Shown: one piece after another, positions 44,976 to 53,127 of the stretch | Numbering within the stretch: position 1 is the first letter of the stretch | How the letters are laid out: each line of letters starts with the position of its first letter | DNA from: Capnocytophaga sp. ARDL2 | GTDB taxonomy: Bacteria; Bacteroidota; Bacteroidia; Flavobacteriales; Flavobacteriaceae | Assembly: GCF_041530365.1 (NCBI RefSeq) | Contig: NZ_CP168034.1 | Location: 1,798,001-1,862,000, forward strand | Length of the DNA stretch: 64,000 nt | Direction of reading: 5' to 3' | Made by a program: the position numbers and the translations under genes | The notes under the pieces: generated by a model | Database searches by the model: none | Seen by the model: only the letters and a program-made list of their open reading frames with translations | Told to the model about the DNA's origin: nothing

Positions 44976-46523
44976 ATGAGTACACAAACTCAAAACTTCG
45001 GAATTGAAGAAGCATTAAAAGCCTTAGGATTAGAAGGAGAAAAATTGGGAACTTCAACAGGAACTCAATGGTTTTCAAACGGAAAAACAATAGAATCTTA
45101 CTCACCAGCCGATGGAAAATTGATTGGTTCGGTAAAAACTTCTTCTCAAGAAGATTACGAAGCTGTAATGGCAAAAGCTACAGAAGCATTCAAATCTTGG
45201 AGATTGGTTCCAGCACCAAAAAGAGGTGAAATCGTAAGACAAGTTGGAGAAGCTTTGAGAGAAAACAAAGAAGCTCTTGGAAAATTGGTTTCTTACGAAA
45301 TGGGAAAAAGCTTTCAAGAAGGTTTAGGAGAAGTACAAGAAATGATTGACATCTGTGATTATGCAGTAGGACTTTCTCGTCAGTTGTACGGATTTACAAT
45401 GCACTCAGAAAGACCAAAACACAGAATGTACGACCAATACCACCCACTTGGAGTAGTTGGTATCATTTCAGCGTTTAACTTCCCAGTAGCTGTATGGTCT
45501 TGGAACGCAGCATTGGCTTGGGTTTGTGGTGATGTTTGTGTATGGAAACCAAGCTCAAAAACACCTTTGTGTGCAGTAGCTTGTCAAAATATCATTTCAA
45601 AAGTATTTGCAGAAAACAATGTACCAGAAGGAGTTAGCTGTTTAGTAACAGGAAACTTGACAGGAGATTTGATCAACACCGACAAACGCATTCCTTTGGT
45701 ATCGTTTACAGGTTCTACAAGAATCGGTCGTCATGTATCAAAAGTAGTAGCAGAGAGATTTGGACGCACTATTTTGGAATTAGGAGGAAACAACGCAATC
45801 ATCGTTTCAGAACACGCAGATTTGAACATGGTATTGGTTGGAGCAGTGTTTGGAGCAGTAGGTACAGCAGGACAAAGATGTACGACTACGCGTCGATTGA
45901 TTGTTCATGAATCTGTATATGACAAAACGATTGAAACATTGAAAAAAGCCTATGCACAGTTGAAAATCGGAAATCCATTAGACGCTTCAAACCATGTAGG
46001 ACCACTAATTGATAAAAAAGCTACAGAAGACTACTTGAACGCAATTGCAAAAGCAAAAGCAGAAGGTGGAAATGTTATCGTAGAAGGTGGTGTATTGGAA
46101 GGAGAAGGATACGAAAGCGGATGCTATGTAAAACCTTGTATCATCGAAGCGAAAAATCACTTTGAAATCGTACAAGAAGAAACCTTTGCTCCGATTTTGT
46201 ATGTGATGAAATACAACAACATCGAAGAAGCCATTGATATGCAAAATGATGTACCACAAGGATTGTCGTCATCTATTTTCACAACCAATATGAGAGAAGC
46301 AGAATTGTTCTTGTCTCATGCAGGATCTGACTGTGGTATTGCCAATGTAAACATTGGAACATCAGGAGCAGAAATTGGAGGAGCTTTTGGAGGTGAAAAA
46401 GAAACAGGAGGTGGTAGAGAGTCTGGATCAGATGCTTGGAAAATCTATATGCGTCGTCAGACCAATACGATCAACTATGGAACCGAATTGCCATTGGCAC
46501 AAGGAATCAAATTTGATTTTTAA
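44976..46523 (+). CDS. Aldehyde dehydrogenase, ALDH7-like (probable aminoadipate-semialdehyde dehydrogenase)
   Basis: A 515-residue protein. [20 protein letters not shown] binds [15 protein letters not shown] follows, [11 protein letters not shown] carries the catalytic Glu, and [20 protein letters not shown] carries the nucleophile Cys. The C-terminus [20 protein letters not shown] with [16 protein letters not shown] matches the ALDH7/AmaB branch. Members oxidise aminoadipate semialdehyde (piperideine-6-carboxylate) in lysine breakdown. Other aldehydes are possible. It starts 118 bp after the decayed island. Confidence 0.88.
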   Translation: MSTQTQNFGIEEALKALGLEGEKLGTSTGTQWFSNGKTIESYSPADGKLIGSVKTSSQEDYEAVMAKATEAFKSWRLVPAPKRGEIVRQVGEALRENKEALGKLVSYEMGKSFQEGLGEVQEMIDICDYAVGLSRQLYGFTMHSERPKHRMYDQYHPLGVVGIISAFNFPVAVWSWNAALAWVCGDVCVWKPSSKTPLCAVACQNIISKVFAENNVPEGVSCLVTGNLTGDLINTDKRIPLVSFTGSTRIGRHVSKVVAERFGRTILELGGNNAIIVSEHADLNMVLVGAVFGAVGTAGQRCTTTRRLIVHESVYDKTIETLKKAYAQLKIGNPLDASNHVGPLIDKKATEDYLNAIAKAKAEGGNVIVEGGVLEGEGYESGCYVKPCIIEAKNHFEIVQEETFAPILYVMKYNNIEEAIDMQNDVPQGLSSSIFTTNMREAELFLSHAGSDCGIANVNIGTSGAEIGGAFGGEKETGGGRESGSDAWKIYMRRQTNTINYGTELPLAQGIKFDF

Positions 46524-46544
46524 TAATTTAAAAACTATATAAAA

Positions 46545-46952
46545 ATGAAAAATATCGTTTTATCTATCGCATTCGTAGCTGTGTCGGCAATGGGGATGGC
46601 ACAATCAAGAGATTTTAAGAAAGATGTGTTGGAGTATATTGAGGTTGCTGGTTCAGAAAAAGCAATGATGGTTCAATTAGAGCAGATCTTTTCTCAAGTT
46701 CCAGTTTCAAAACAAGAAGATTTCAAAAAAGAACTTGCAGCTACTTTGCCAGCTTTCAAAGAACAATTGGCAGAAGTAATGATGAAAACTTACACACAAG
46801 AAGAAATCACTGCATTGTTGAAATTTTACAACTCTCCAATTGGAAAGACAATTGCATCAAAGCAAGAAGAGCTTACTAAAAAAAGTGCAAAAATTGGAGA
46901 AAAATGGGGTGAGGAATATTTGATGCCAATCTTAATGAAATATTTCAACTAA
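46545..46952 (+). CDS. DUF2059 family exported protein
   Basis: A 135-residue protein starting MKNIVLSIAFVAVSAMGMAQ, a signal peptide with cleavage near MAQ. The mature helical domain ends with YTQEEITALLKFYNSPIGKT and GEKWGEEYLMPILMKYF, the DUF2059 signature. Periplasmic; function unknown. It starts 21 bp after the aldehyde dehydrogenase and is followed by a terminator. Confidence 0.85.
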   Translation: MKNIVLSIAFVAVSAMGMAQSRDFKKDVLEYIEVAGSEKAMMVQLEQIFSQVPVSKQEDFKKELAATLPAFKEQLAEVMMKTYTQEEITALLKFYNSPIGKTIASKQEELTKKSAKIGEKWGEEYLMPILMKYFN

Positions 46953-46960
46953 ACATTATC

Positions 46961-46991
46961 AAAACACTCGAAATTTTATCGAGTGTTTTTT
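46961..46991 (+). terminator. Terminator after the DUF2059 gene
   Basis: 11-bp perfect stem aaaacactcga / tcgagtgtttt with a 7-base loop and six Ts. Confidence 0.85.
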
Positions 46992-47111
46992 GTGTAAAAA
47001 TCAATAAGTTTTATTTATAAATCATTTTAATATTGTTAAAAAACAAAAAATAATTTGTTTTTTTTACATAATTTTTTTAAATTAACATAAACATCTTAAT
47101 TTTATTTAATT

Positions 47112-47609
47112 ATGAAAAAAATATTATTAACTGCTGGATTAGTTGTAGCAACTTCTTTATCAGTAAATGCACAGGTTTCTCAAAATGCTATCGGATTACG
47201 TTTCGGAGATAGCGATGGTTTAGGAGCTGAAGTTTCTTATCAAAGATCATTAACAAGCAACAACCGTTTAGAGGCCAACTTAGGTTGGAGAGGTGGTAAC
47301 AATATCAACTTTTTGAAAGTAACAGGTATTTATCAATGGTATTGGCCAATCGAAAACAACTTCGTATGGTATGCGGGTGTTGGAGGTGCAGTAGGTACAT
47401 GGTCATATAGCTATAACCACCCATTGACAGGAAAACTTTCTGATTCGGGGGCTTCTGTTGCAGCTGCAGGACAAATTGGTATTGAGTACCACTTCAATAT
47501 TCCTTTGCAAGTTTCATTGGATTTCAAACCAGAATTTAATTTGATGAAAAGCGATCATTACAACAGCTTTGGACGTGATATCGCTTTGAGTGTTAGATAT
47601 AAATTCTAA
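47112..47609 (+). CDS. Small outer-membrane beta-barrel protein
   Basis: A 165-residue protein starting MKKILLTAGLVVATSLSVNA, with a signal peptide cut near NAQ. The mature part has about eight amphipathic strands (NAIGLRFGDSDGLGAEVSYQ, NRLEANLGWRGG, FVWYAGVGGAVGTWSY) and the terminal aromatic DIALSVRYKF of outer-membrane barrels. Function is unknown; it resembles OmpW/OprG-sized barrels. It is monocistronic with a shared terminator at its end. Confidence 0.82.
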   Translation: MKKILLTAGLVVATSLSVNAQVSQNAIGLRFGDSDGLGAEVSYQRSLTSNNRLEANLGWRGGNNINFLKVTGIYQWYWPIENNFVWYAGVGGAVGTWSYSYNHPLTGKLSDSGASVAAAGQIGIEYHFNIPLQVSLDFKPEFNLMKSDHYNSFGRDIALSVRYKF

Positions 47610-47617
47610 GAATATAA

Positions 47618-47652
47618 AAAATCCTTAATCACTACTATTGATTAAGGATTTT
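47618..47652. terminator. Bidirectional terminator between convergent genes
   Basis: 13-bp perfect stem aaaatccttaatc / gattaaggatttt with a 9-base loop. A runs on the left and T runs on the right serve both strands. Confidence 0.85.
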
Positions 47653-47654
47653 TT

Positions 47655-48710
47655 TTATACAAGTTCGTTTAAAATTTTACAATAAATATCAATTCCCTCC
47701 TCTATTTCACTTCGGTAAATGTATTCATTAGCAGAATGAGAACGTGCAGATTTTCCAGGTCCTATTTTTACAGAAGGAATGTTCAATAAAGTTTGGTCAC
47801 TTGTTGTTGGCGAACCAAAAGTTTCTCTTCCTATTTTGATACCCGCTTGTACTACTGGATGTGAAACGTCAATTTTTGATGGTCTCAATCGTGTAGAACG
47901 AGGTTTCACTTCGCACTGTACATGTTTACGAACTATATCCAGTATTTCTTCGTGTGTATAAGCATCAGTTACACGCACATCTACTACAAATTCACAAACG
48001 GATGGAATCACATTGTGTTGTGTACCCGAATTAATAAGAGTAACAGACATTTTTACATCACCAAATAATTCTGATTTTTTTGGAAATTTGTAATTTTTAA
48101 ACCAAAGAATATCTTCAAGTGCATTGTAAATCGCATTTTCTCCTTCATCTCGTGCAGCATGACCCGGTATTCCGTTAGAGGTACACTCCAATACCATTAC
48201 TCCTTTTTCTCCAATGGCTAATTGCATTTGTGTGGGTTCACCCACAATGGCAAAATCAACATTTTCAACATGTTTCATCAACAATTCTATACCATTGGCA
48301 CCCGCAACTTCTTCTTCTGCTGTTGTTGCGATAAGCAAATTGTATTTCAAATTTTTCTGCTCGTAAAAATGTAAAAAGGTAGCAATCAATGACACCAAGC
48401 ATCCACCTGCATCGGTACTTCCTAATCCATATATTTTTCCGTCAATATCTTCGGCATGAAATGGGTCTTTTGTATAATTGGCATTTGGTCGTACGGTATC
48501 GTGATGCGAATTTAGTAGAATCGTAGGTTTTGACGCATCATAATATTTATTGTATGCGTAAACATTGTTTTTCAATCGATGAGTTTCTACTCCTTTTGAT
48601 TTCAAAAACTTCTCTATAATAGTAGCTACCTCGTCTTCTTCTCTACTAAAAGAAGGTGTTGCTATCATTTGTTTTAGCAAATTGATGCCATCTTCCACGT
48701 AATTGTTCAT
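47655..48710 (-). CDS. argE: M20 family deacylase, probable ArgE-type acetylornithine deacetylase
   Basis: A 351-residue M20 metallopeptidase: LNSHHDTVRPNANYTKDPFH (first zinc His and Asp), GLGSTDAGGCLVSL, IATTAEEEVAGANGIE (catalytic Glu) and AIVGEPTQMQLAIGEKGVM. The dimerisation domain has GIPGHAARDEGENAIYNALE. Its length and these motifs fit the ArgE/Bacteroidota acyl-ornithine deacylase group; the exact acyl group (acetyl or succinyl) cannot be told. Arginine genes are not adjacent. Confidence 0.78.
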   Translation of the reverse strand: MNNYVEDGINLLKQMIATPSFSREEDEVATIIEKFLKSKGVETHRLKNNVYAYNKYYDASKPTILLNSHHDTVRPNANYTKDPFHAEDIDGKIYGLGSTDAGGCLVSLIATFLHFYEQKNLKYNLLIATTAEEEVAGANGIELLMKHVENVDFAIVGEPTQMQLAIGEKGVMVLECTSNGIPGHAARDEGENAIYNALEDILWFKNYKFPKKSELFGDVKMSVTLINSGTQHNVIPSVCEFVVDVRVTDAYTHEEILDIVRKHVQCEVKPRSTRLRPSKIDVSHPVVQAGIKIGRETFGSPTTSDQTLLNIPSVKIGPGKSARSHSANEYIYRSEIEEGIDIYCKILNELV

Positions 48711-48713
48711 GGG

Positions 48714-49466
48714 TTAGTCATTTTTATCTCTATAGGAACTATAAACTTCAACAAACTCTGTAAGATTTGATTTTTTATATTTTTCAATATCTCTTTCAAG
48801 GAATCCATATTTTTTAGAATAGTAAGGACCCGTTGCATGCAAGCATTTTTCACTGTGTAAAATGGCTGAAAATTTATTTAATTTTTTTCGAATTAAATTA
48901 CTCAAAGCACCATCTTCACCATTTTTCATAGAAAAACGTTTAAACCATAACCAAAATCTCAATTTTTTTAAATCGGATGTACGCATCATCACACACCATC
49001 CTCCAACTGGACCTTTTGCCAAGGATATCGAATGAATGGTTTCTAAAGTATAATGTTCCTCAGTAGGTTTTGCCCCATTTGTTTTTTCATCTTGTATCAC
49101 ATCTAAAGCCAAAAATCCCAACTCAGGTACAGCATTCATAGCATCCACCATTTTTTTGTCAAATTGCGTAGGAAATTCTATAACATCATCATCTACTATG
49201 ACTATGTAATCTGATGGTGCAAAATTTCTCGCAATTTTCAACAATTTTTTATATTCTTGCAATCCTTTGTTTTCTTGATTATAAGAAACAAAAAAACGCT
49301 CATCTTTGGACGCAATTTCTTTCAACAACTCTACAGTACCATCTGTTGAACCATTGTCGATGATGAAAAAGCGAAAATCTTTACAAGCATGTTTTCTAAA
49401 AAAATCATCAAAACAGTCTTTTGTAAAGGCTTTTCTATTCCAAGTTAGCATAATATAATGTATCAT
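48714..49466 (-). CDS. Family 2 glycosyltransferase
   Basis: A 250-residue enzyme. ATG 49464-49466 (MIHYIMLTWNRKAFTKDC) overlaps the stop of the phosphate transporter gene (TAATG), and this start is preferred to a longer frame running into that gene. FFIIDNGSTDGTVELLKEI and IVIVDDDVIEFPT give the GT-A nucleotide-binding and DxD-like motifs. GPVGGWCVMMRTSDLKKLRF lies at the acceptor side. A single domain without membrane helices, cytoplasmic. The donor is unknown. Confidence 0.8.
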   Translation of the reverse strand: MIHYIMLTWNRKAFTKDCFDDFFRKHACKDFRFFIIDNGSTDGTVELLKEIASKDERFFVSYNQENKGLQEYKKLLKIARNFAPSDYIVIVDDDVIEFPTQFDKKMVDAMNAVPELGFLALDVIQDEKTNGAKPTEEHYTLETIHSISLAKGPVGGWCVMMRTSDLKKLRFWLWFKRFSMKNGEDGALSNLIRKKLNKFSAILHSEKCLHATGPYYSKKYGFLERDIEKYKKSNLTEFVEVYSSYRDKND

Positions 49467-50575
49467 TAGATAAACATTTTGATTGCGTAATAAACCAACA
49501 CAGCTACCAATGCACTTACGGGAATGGTCAATATCCAAGCCCAAAGTAGGCTAATGGTAACTCCCCAGCGTACAGCTGAAATTCTCTTGGTTACTCCTAC
49601 CCCTATAATAGCTCCGGTAATTGTATGAGTTGTAGAAACAGGCACTCCCAAATGCTCGGTTACATACAATGAAAAGGCACCTGCTGTTTCCGCTGCAACT
49701 CCTTCTAAAGGAGTAACTTTAGTAATTTTAGACCCCATCGTTTTTACGATTTTCCAACCCCCACTCATAGTTCCTAAACCGATGAATAAGAAGGAGGCTA
49801 ATGGTACCCAAGACCAATGACTTACAAATACCTTGAAAGTATTTACACCCGGTTTGAAATATTCAGGGTCTGGAACTACATTGATGTGATAATAAATCAC
49901 TGCTGCACCAATGATACCCATTACTTTCTGTGCATCGTTTCCTCCGTGGCCAAGAGAAAATAAAGCAGAAGAAACCAATTGTAATCGTTTGAACCATTGT
50001 TCTGCCTTATGTGGATTTACTTTACGGCAAATCCATAGTATGGCAACTGTGATAAAATAAGCAAGAATTAATCCTAAAAATGGAGCTCCGAAGATAAATA
50101 AAAAGATAGGTACAACTTTTTCGTAAACAATTACCGAAGTTCCGTCATCTCCTGTAAAGCCACCAGCAAATGCCAAGGCTGCACCAATAAAACCTCCAAT
50201 CAATGTATGAGAAGATGAAGAAGGAATTCCTAATTTCCAAGTAGCTAAATTCCAAAGAATTGCTGCGACTAAACCTGCTAAAATTACCTCTAAAGTAATG
50301 AATTGTACATCGATAGATTTGGCAATGGTATTTCCAATTTTAAATTCACCAATTACATAAAGTGAAATGAAATATGCAGCAAAGTTAAACACTGCCGCCC
50401 AGAAAACTGCTTGAAATGGCGTTAGCACACGTGTGGTAACTATGGTTGCAATAGAGTTTGCCGCGTCGTGAAACCCATTGATGTAGTCAAATCCTAATGC
50501 TAATACAATAATGGCAACCAAAAGCCAAGATTGCGTAAGATGAAGATTGCTAAATAATTCTATAATTTCGTTCAT
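49466..50575 (-). CDS. pit: Inorganic phosphate transporter, Pit family
   Basis: A 369-residue protein with about ten membrane helices and the duplicated Pit signature: GFDYINGFHDAANSIATIVT in the first half and GAPFLGLILAYF, SLGHGGNDAQKVMGIIGAAV and VPVSTTHTITGAIIGVGVTK in the second. It co-transports phosphate with protons or a metal. It lies 10 bp downstream of the DUF47 gene, the classical partner. Confidence 0.93.
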   Translation of the reverse strand: MNEIIELFSNLHLTQSWLLVAIIVLALGFDYINGFHDAANSIATIVTTRVLTPFQAVFWAAVFNFAAYFISLYVIGEFKIGNTIAKSIDVQFITLEVILAGLVAAILWNLATWKLGIPSSSSHTLIGGFIGAALAFAGGFTGDDGTSVIVYEKVVPIFLFIFGAPFLGLILAYFITVAILWICRKVNPHKAEQWFKRLQLVSSALFSLGHGGNDAQKVMGIIGAAVIYYHINVVPDPEYFKPGVNTFKVFVSHWSWVPLASFLFIGLGTMSGGWKIVKTMGSKITKVTPLEGVAAETAGAFSLYVTEHLGVPVSTTHTITGAIIGVGVTKRISAVRWGVTISLLWAWILTIPVSALVAVLVYYAIKMFI

Positions 50576-50585
50576 TTTGAAAAAA

Positions 50586-51230
50586 TTAAGCGTATTTTAC
50601 AGTAATTTCATCCAATACATTGGCTACTTTTCTACAACTATCTGTTGCTGTCTCCAAGGCATCCATCACCTCTTTGTATTTGATGATTTCAATGGCATTG
50701 GTCTCGTTCTCAAAAATATCGGCAATGGCTTTGTCATAAACTTTATCAGCTTTTCTTTCCAAACGATAGATAATTTTCGTTTTTTCAGAAATTTTTTCAA
50801 TATGTTTCATCGTGTTTAGCAACAAGATAGCCTCTGATACCTCTTTACAAGCTTCAAGGTTTGCTTCTGTCAGTTTTCTCAGAGGTTTTGTTACTTTGTC
50901 AATTTGATACGTACGCATTCTCGATGCAGCGGTACTCAAGTAATCTGCTACCTCGTTTACCGTAGAAATCAATGCGTAAATATCTTCTCTATCCATTGGT
51001 GTGATAAAGTTTCTACTCAATTCCATACGCATTGTTTGTGCGATTGTTTCGATTTCAGATTTTAATACTTCAACTTCTTTCAAGAAAGCTTCACGTTCGT
51101 CTTGGGGAAGATTTACCGCTTGATCTAATGTTTCAGATAGCTCTATTAATTTGTGTGCAGCTTGTTGAAACAAAGGATAAAACACTTTGTCCTTTGGTAC
51201 TAATAAATGAAAAATAGAATTTAGTGACAT
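50586..51230 (-). CDS. DUF47 (PhoU-like) protein
   Basis: A 214-residue helical protein. The start at 51230 (MSLNSIFHLLVPKDKVFYPL) is the family start; a longer frame upstream is AT-rich and unlikely. QAAHKLIELSETLDQAV, DREDIYALISTVNEVADYLS and MKHIEKISEKTKIIYRLERK match the DUF47 group, which accompanies Pit transporters and probably regulates phosphate uptake. Confidence 0.9.
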   Translation of the reverse strand: MSLNSIFHLLVPKDKVFYPLFQQAAHKLIELSETLDQAVNLPQDEREAFLKEVEVLKSEIETIAQTMRMELSRNFITPMDREDIYALISTVNEVADYLSTAASRMRTYQIDKVTKPLRKLTEANLEACKEVSEAILLLNTMKHIEKISEKTKIIYRLERKADKVYDKAIADIFENETNAIEIIKYKEVMDALETATDSCRKVANVLDEITVKYA

Positions 51231-51417
51231 AATTAATGTAATTTTTTCGGAACAAATGTATTTAAAATATAAATACTCCTTATACAATTTTTGGGATTTT
51301 TTATTCAAAACTACATTAATTTATCAACAACTTTTCAATATTTTCTCTTTTAGTCATCTAATTATTGCTTCCTTTTTGACAAAATTGAAGTCATCTCGAC
51401 TTTTATATTTTAGTTTC

Positions 51418-51650
51418 ATTTCACATTTATAAAGATAGATTTTTTAAATTTTATCTTTTGATTTGATTTTCGCTGATGTATTTTTGATTTATCGAAAAAA
51501 CAACATCTGCTGTAATCTGCCCTAAAACGTAGGTTTAAACCTTTTAATTCTTAAATCATTTCAAAAAATCTGTGAATATCTGTGTTAGACGCACCCCACT
51601 CTTTGAGTACCGGTCTTTTTAGAGCCAAAATGTGTGAGAAAAAACAATAA
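51418..51650. repeat. Composite dispersed repeat, degenerate copy
   Basis: Module a (51418-51590) runs from tttcacatttataaagatag to aaatctgtgaatatctgtgt, in the same orientation as 27711, with the shared interior ttgatttatcgaaaaaaca, ctgctgtaatctgcc and cgtaggttta. Module b is much decayed (gcacccc, gtctttttagagc, tgtgtgagaaaaaac). It occupies much of the 561-bp gap between the DUF47 gene and the esterase-PDZ gene. Nothing else was found there except the promoter at 51740. Confidence 0.6.
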
Positions 51651-51739
51651 ATATGAATTCACTAAAAGTTTCATCACTATTTATCTATCACATTATCAAC
51701 GATTAAATAAATAATATAAAATTTATATAAAATAATTTT

Positions 51740-51768
51740 TTGTATAATTTAAATTTTATCTAAATTTG
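51740..51768 (+). promoter_or_regulatory. Bacteroidota-type promoter of the haem locus
   Basis: TTG (51740-51742), 18 bases, then TAAATTTG (51761-51768), matching TTG-N(17-23)-TAnnTTTG. It lies 23 bp before the ATG at 51792 and probably drives the esterase-receptor-HmuY genes. No clear Fur-like box was recognised. Confidence 0.55.
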
Positions 51769-51791
51769 CACTGTTTTTATTTATTCTATAT

Positions 51792-53108
51792 ATGAAAAAT
51801 ATAGTTATTTTAGTTGCCTCTTTAGTAGGAAATGTTTTAGCTTATTCACAAAACGGAAATTTTGTAGAGAAAAAAATTGTTTGCAAAGATTCTATAGAAC
51901 GACCTTTTGTGATTTATACGCCTGAAAATTATCAAAAGGACACTCAAATTCCTATGGTCGTGTTTTTACACGGAGCAGTAGGCAATCCCAATTTGAAAAG
52001 CAATCCACTCTATTACGCACAACAATCCAATTGGTTGAAATTAGCGGACGAGGGCAATTTTATGATGGTTTTTCCATTTGGTCAAAAACATACAACATGG
52101 TTTGATGCTGTAGGGACTGATATGATTCAAAAGATTCAAACGGCTACCATTCAAGAATTTTCTGTTAATACAAATCAAGTGTTCTTGGCTGGTTTTTCAG
52201 ATGGAGCATCGGGAGTAATGTATCAATATCTGACAAACAATTCCTCGTATGCAGGATTTTTTGCTCTATGTGGTAGTTTGAACATTGCAGAAAAATTGGG
52301 AGAAATTTCTCTCTATCCAACCAATGCAAATGAAAAGCCTATTTACATCATCAATACGACTGAAGATCCATTGTATCCTGTAAATCAAATAACTAAAAGC
52401 ATTGAGCATTTGCAAAACTATCAACCAAATGTGGTGTATTTCACAGAAGAGGCTTCTCATGATATGAGCTATTTGGAAAACCGCTCACAAGAGATTATAG
52501 ACTTTATAAAAAATAATAAGAAACACACACCTTTTGAAATCAATCTTTCTTTGGATGAAAATGTGGCTATAAGCTATTCTTGGTTGACAATAAATGATTT
52601 TATCAAAGAGAAATTACCAATTGATTACAGTGTAAAAATCATCAATGACAAAGCAGATTTTGGTGTATCCTACGATTTTTCTTATCAAGGCGATGGTCTG
52701 AAAATCAAATCATTTAAAAAGGATTCGGCATTAGAAAAAATGGGAGCAAAAGTCGGAGATGTTATTTTAAAAATGGGAGAAATTGCTATGGAAAATGGAT
52801 ATTCGCCTTTTGGATATTTACCTTATAAAAAAGCAAGTGATGAAGCGGAAGTAACCCTATTGAGAAATGAAGAAAAAATTGTTTTAAAAGGAACATTCAA
52901 CCCTGCAAAAGAATATTCGATTTTTAATAAACAACCCAATGCTGTAATTCATGCAAAAATCGTAAATGATGAACTCATTATCAACTGTAAAGGTGTGCAG
53001 TCATTTAGTATTCATCAAAATCTTTTGCCTAAAACGATTTCAACTTTTATCCTAAATGATAAAAAAATGAATGCCGTTTTTGACACACCTATTCAATGCG
53101 AAAATTAG
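51792..53108 (+). CDS. Secreted esterase-like alpha/beta hydrolase with PDZ-like domain
   Basis: A 438-residue protein starting MKNIVILVASLVGNVLAYSQ, a signal peptide. Residues about 40-240 form a LpqC/PHB-depolymerase-like hydrolase: VVFLHGAVGNP (oxyanion region), MMVFPFGQKHT, VFLAGFSDGASGVMYQYLTN with nucleophile Ser in GFSDG, and EEASHDMSYL with a candidate His. Residues about 290-370 look like a PDZ fold (LKIKSFKKDSALEKMGAKVG followed by DVILKMGE). It begins the haem locus and lies 19 bp upstream of the receptor gene. The substrate is unknown; the co-location with haem uptake is the notable point. Confidence 0.75.
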   Translation: MKNIVILVASLVGNVLAYSQNGNFVEKKIVCKDSIERPFVIYTPENYQKDTQIPMVVFLHGAVGNPNLKSNPLYYAQQSNWLKLADEGNFMMVFPFGQKHTTWFDAVGTDMIQKIQTATIQEFSVNTNQVFLAGFSDGASGVMYQYLTNNSSYAGFFALCGSLNIAEKLGEISLYPTNANEKPIYIINTTEDPLYPVNQITKSIEHLQNYQPNVVYFTEEASHDMSYLENRSQEIIDFIKNNKKHTPFEINLSLDENVAISYSWLTINDFIKEKLPIDYSVKIINDKADFGVSYDFSYQGDGLKIKSFKKDSALEKMGAKVGDVILKMGEIAMENGYSPFGYLPYKKASDEAEVTLLRNEEKIVLKGTFNPAKEYSIFNKQPNAVIHAKIVNDELIINCKGVQSFSIHQNLLPKTISTFILNDKKMNAVFDTPIQCEN

Positions 53109-53127
53109 AATACTTGGAAACTTGGAT

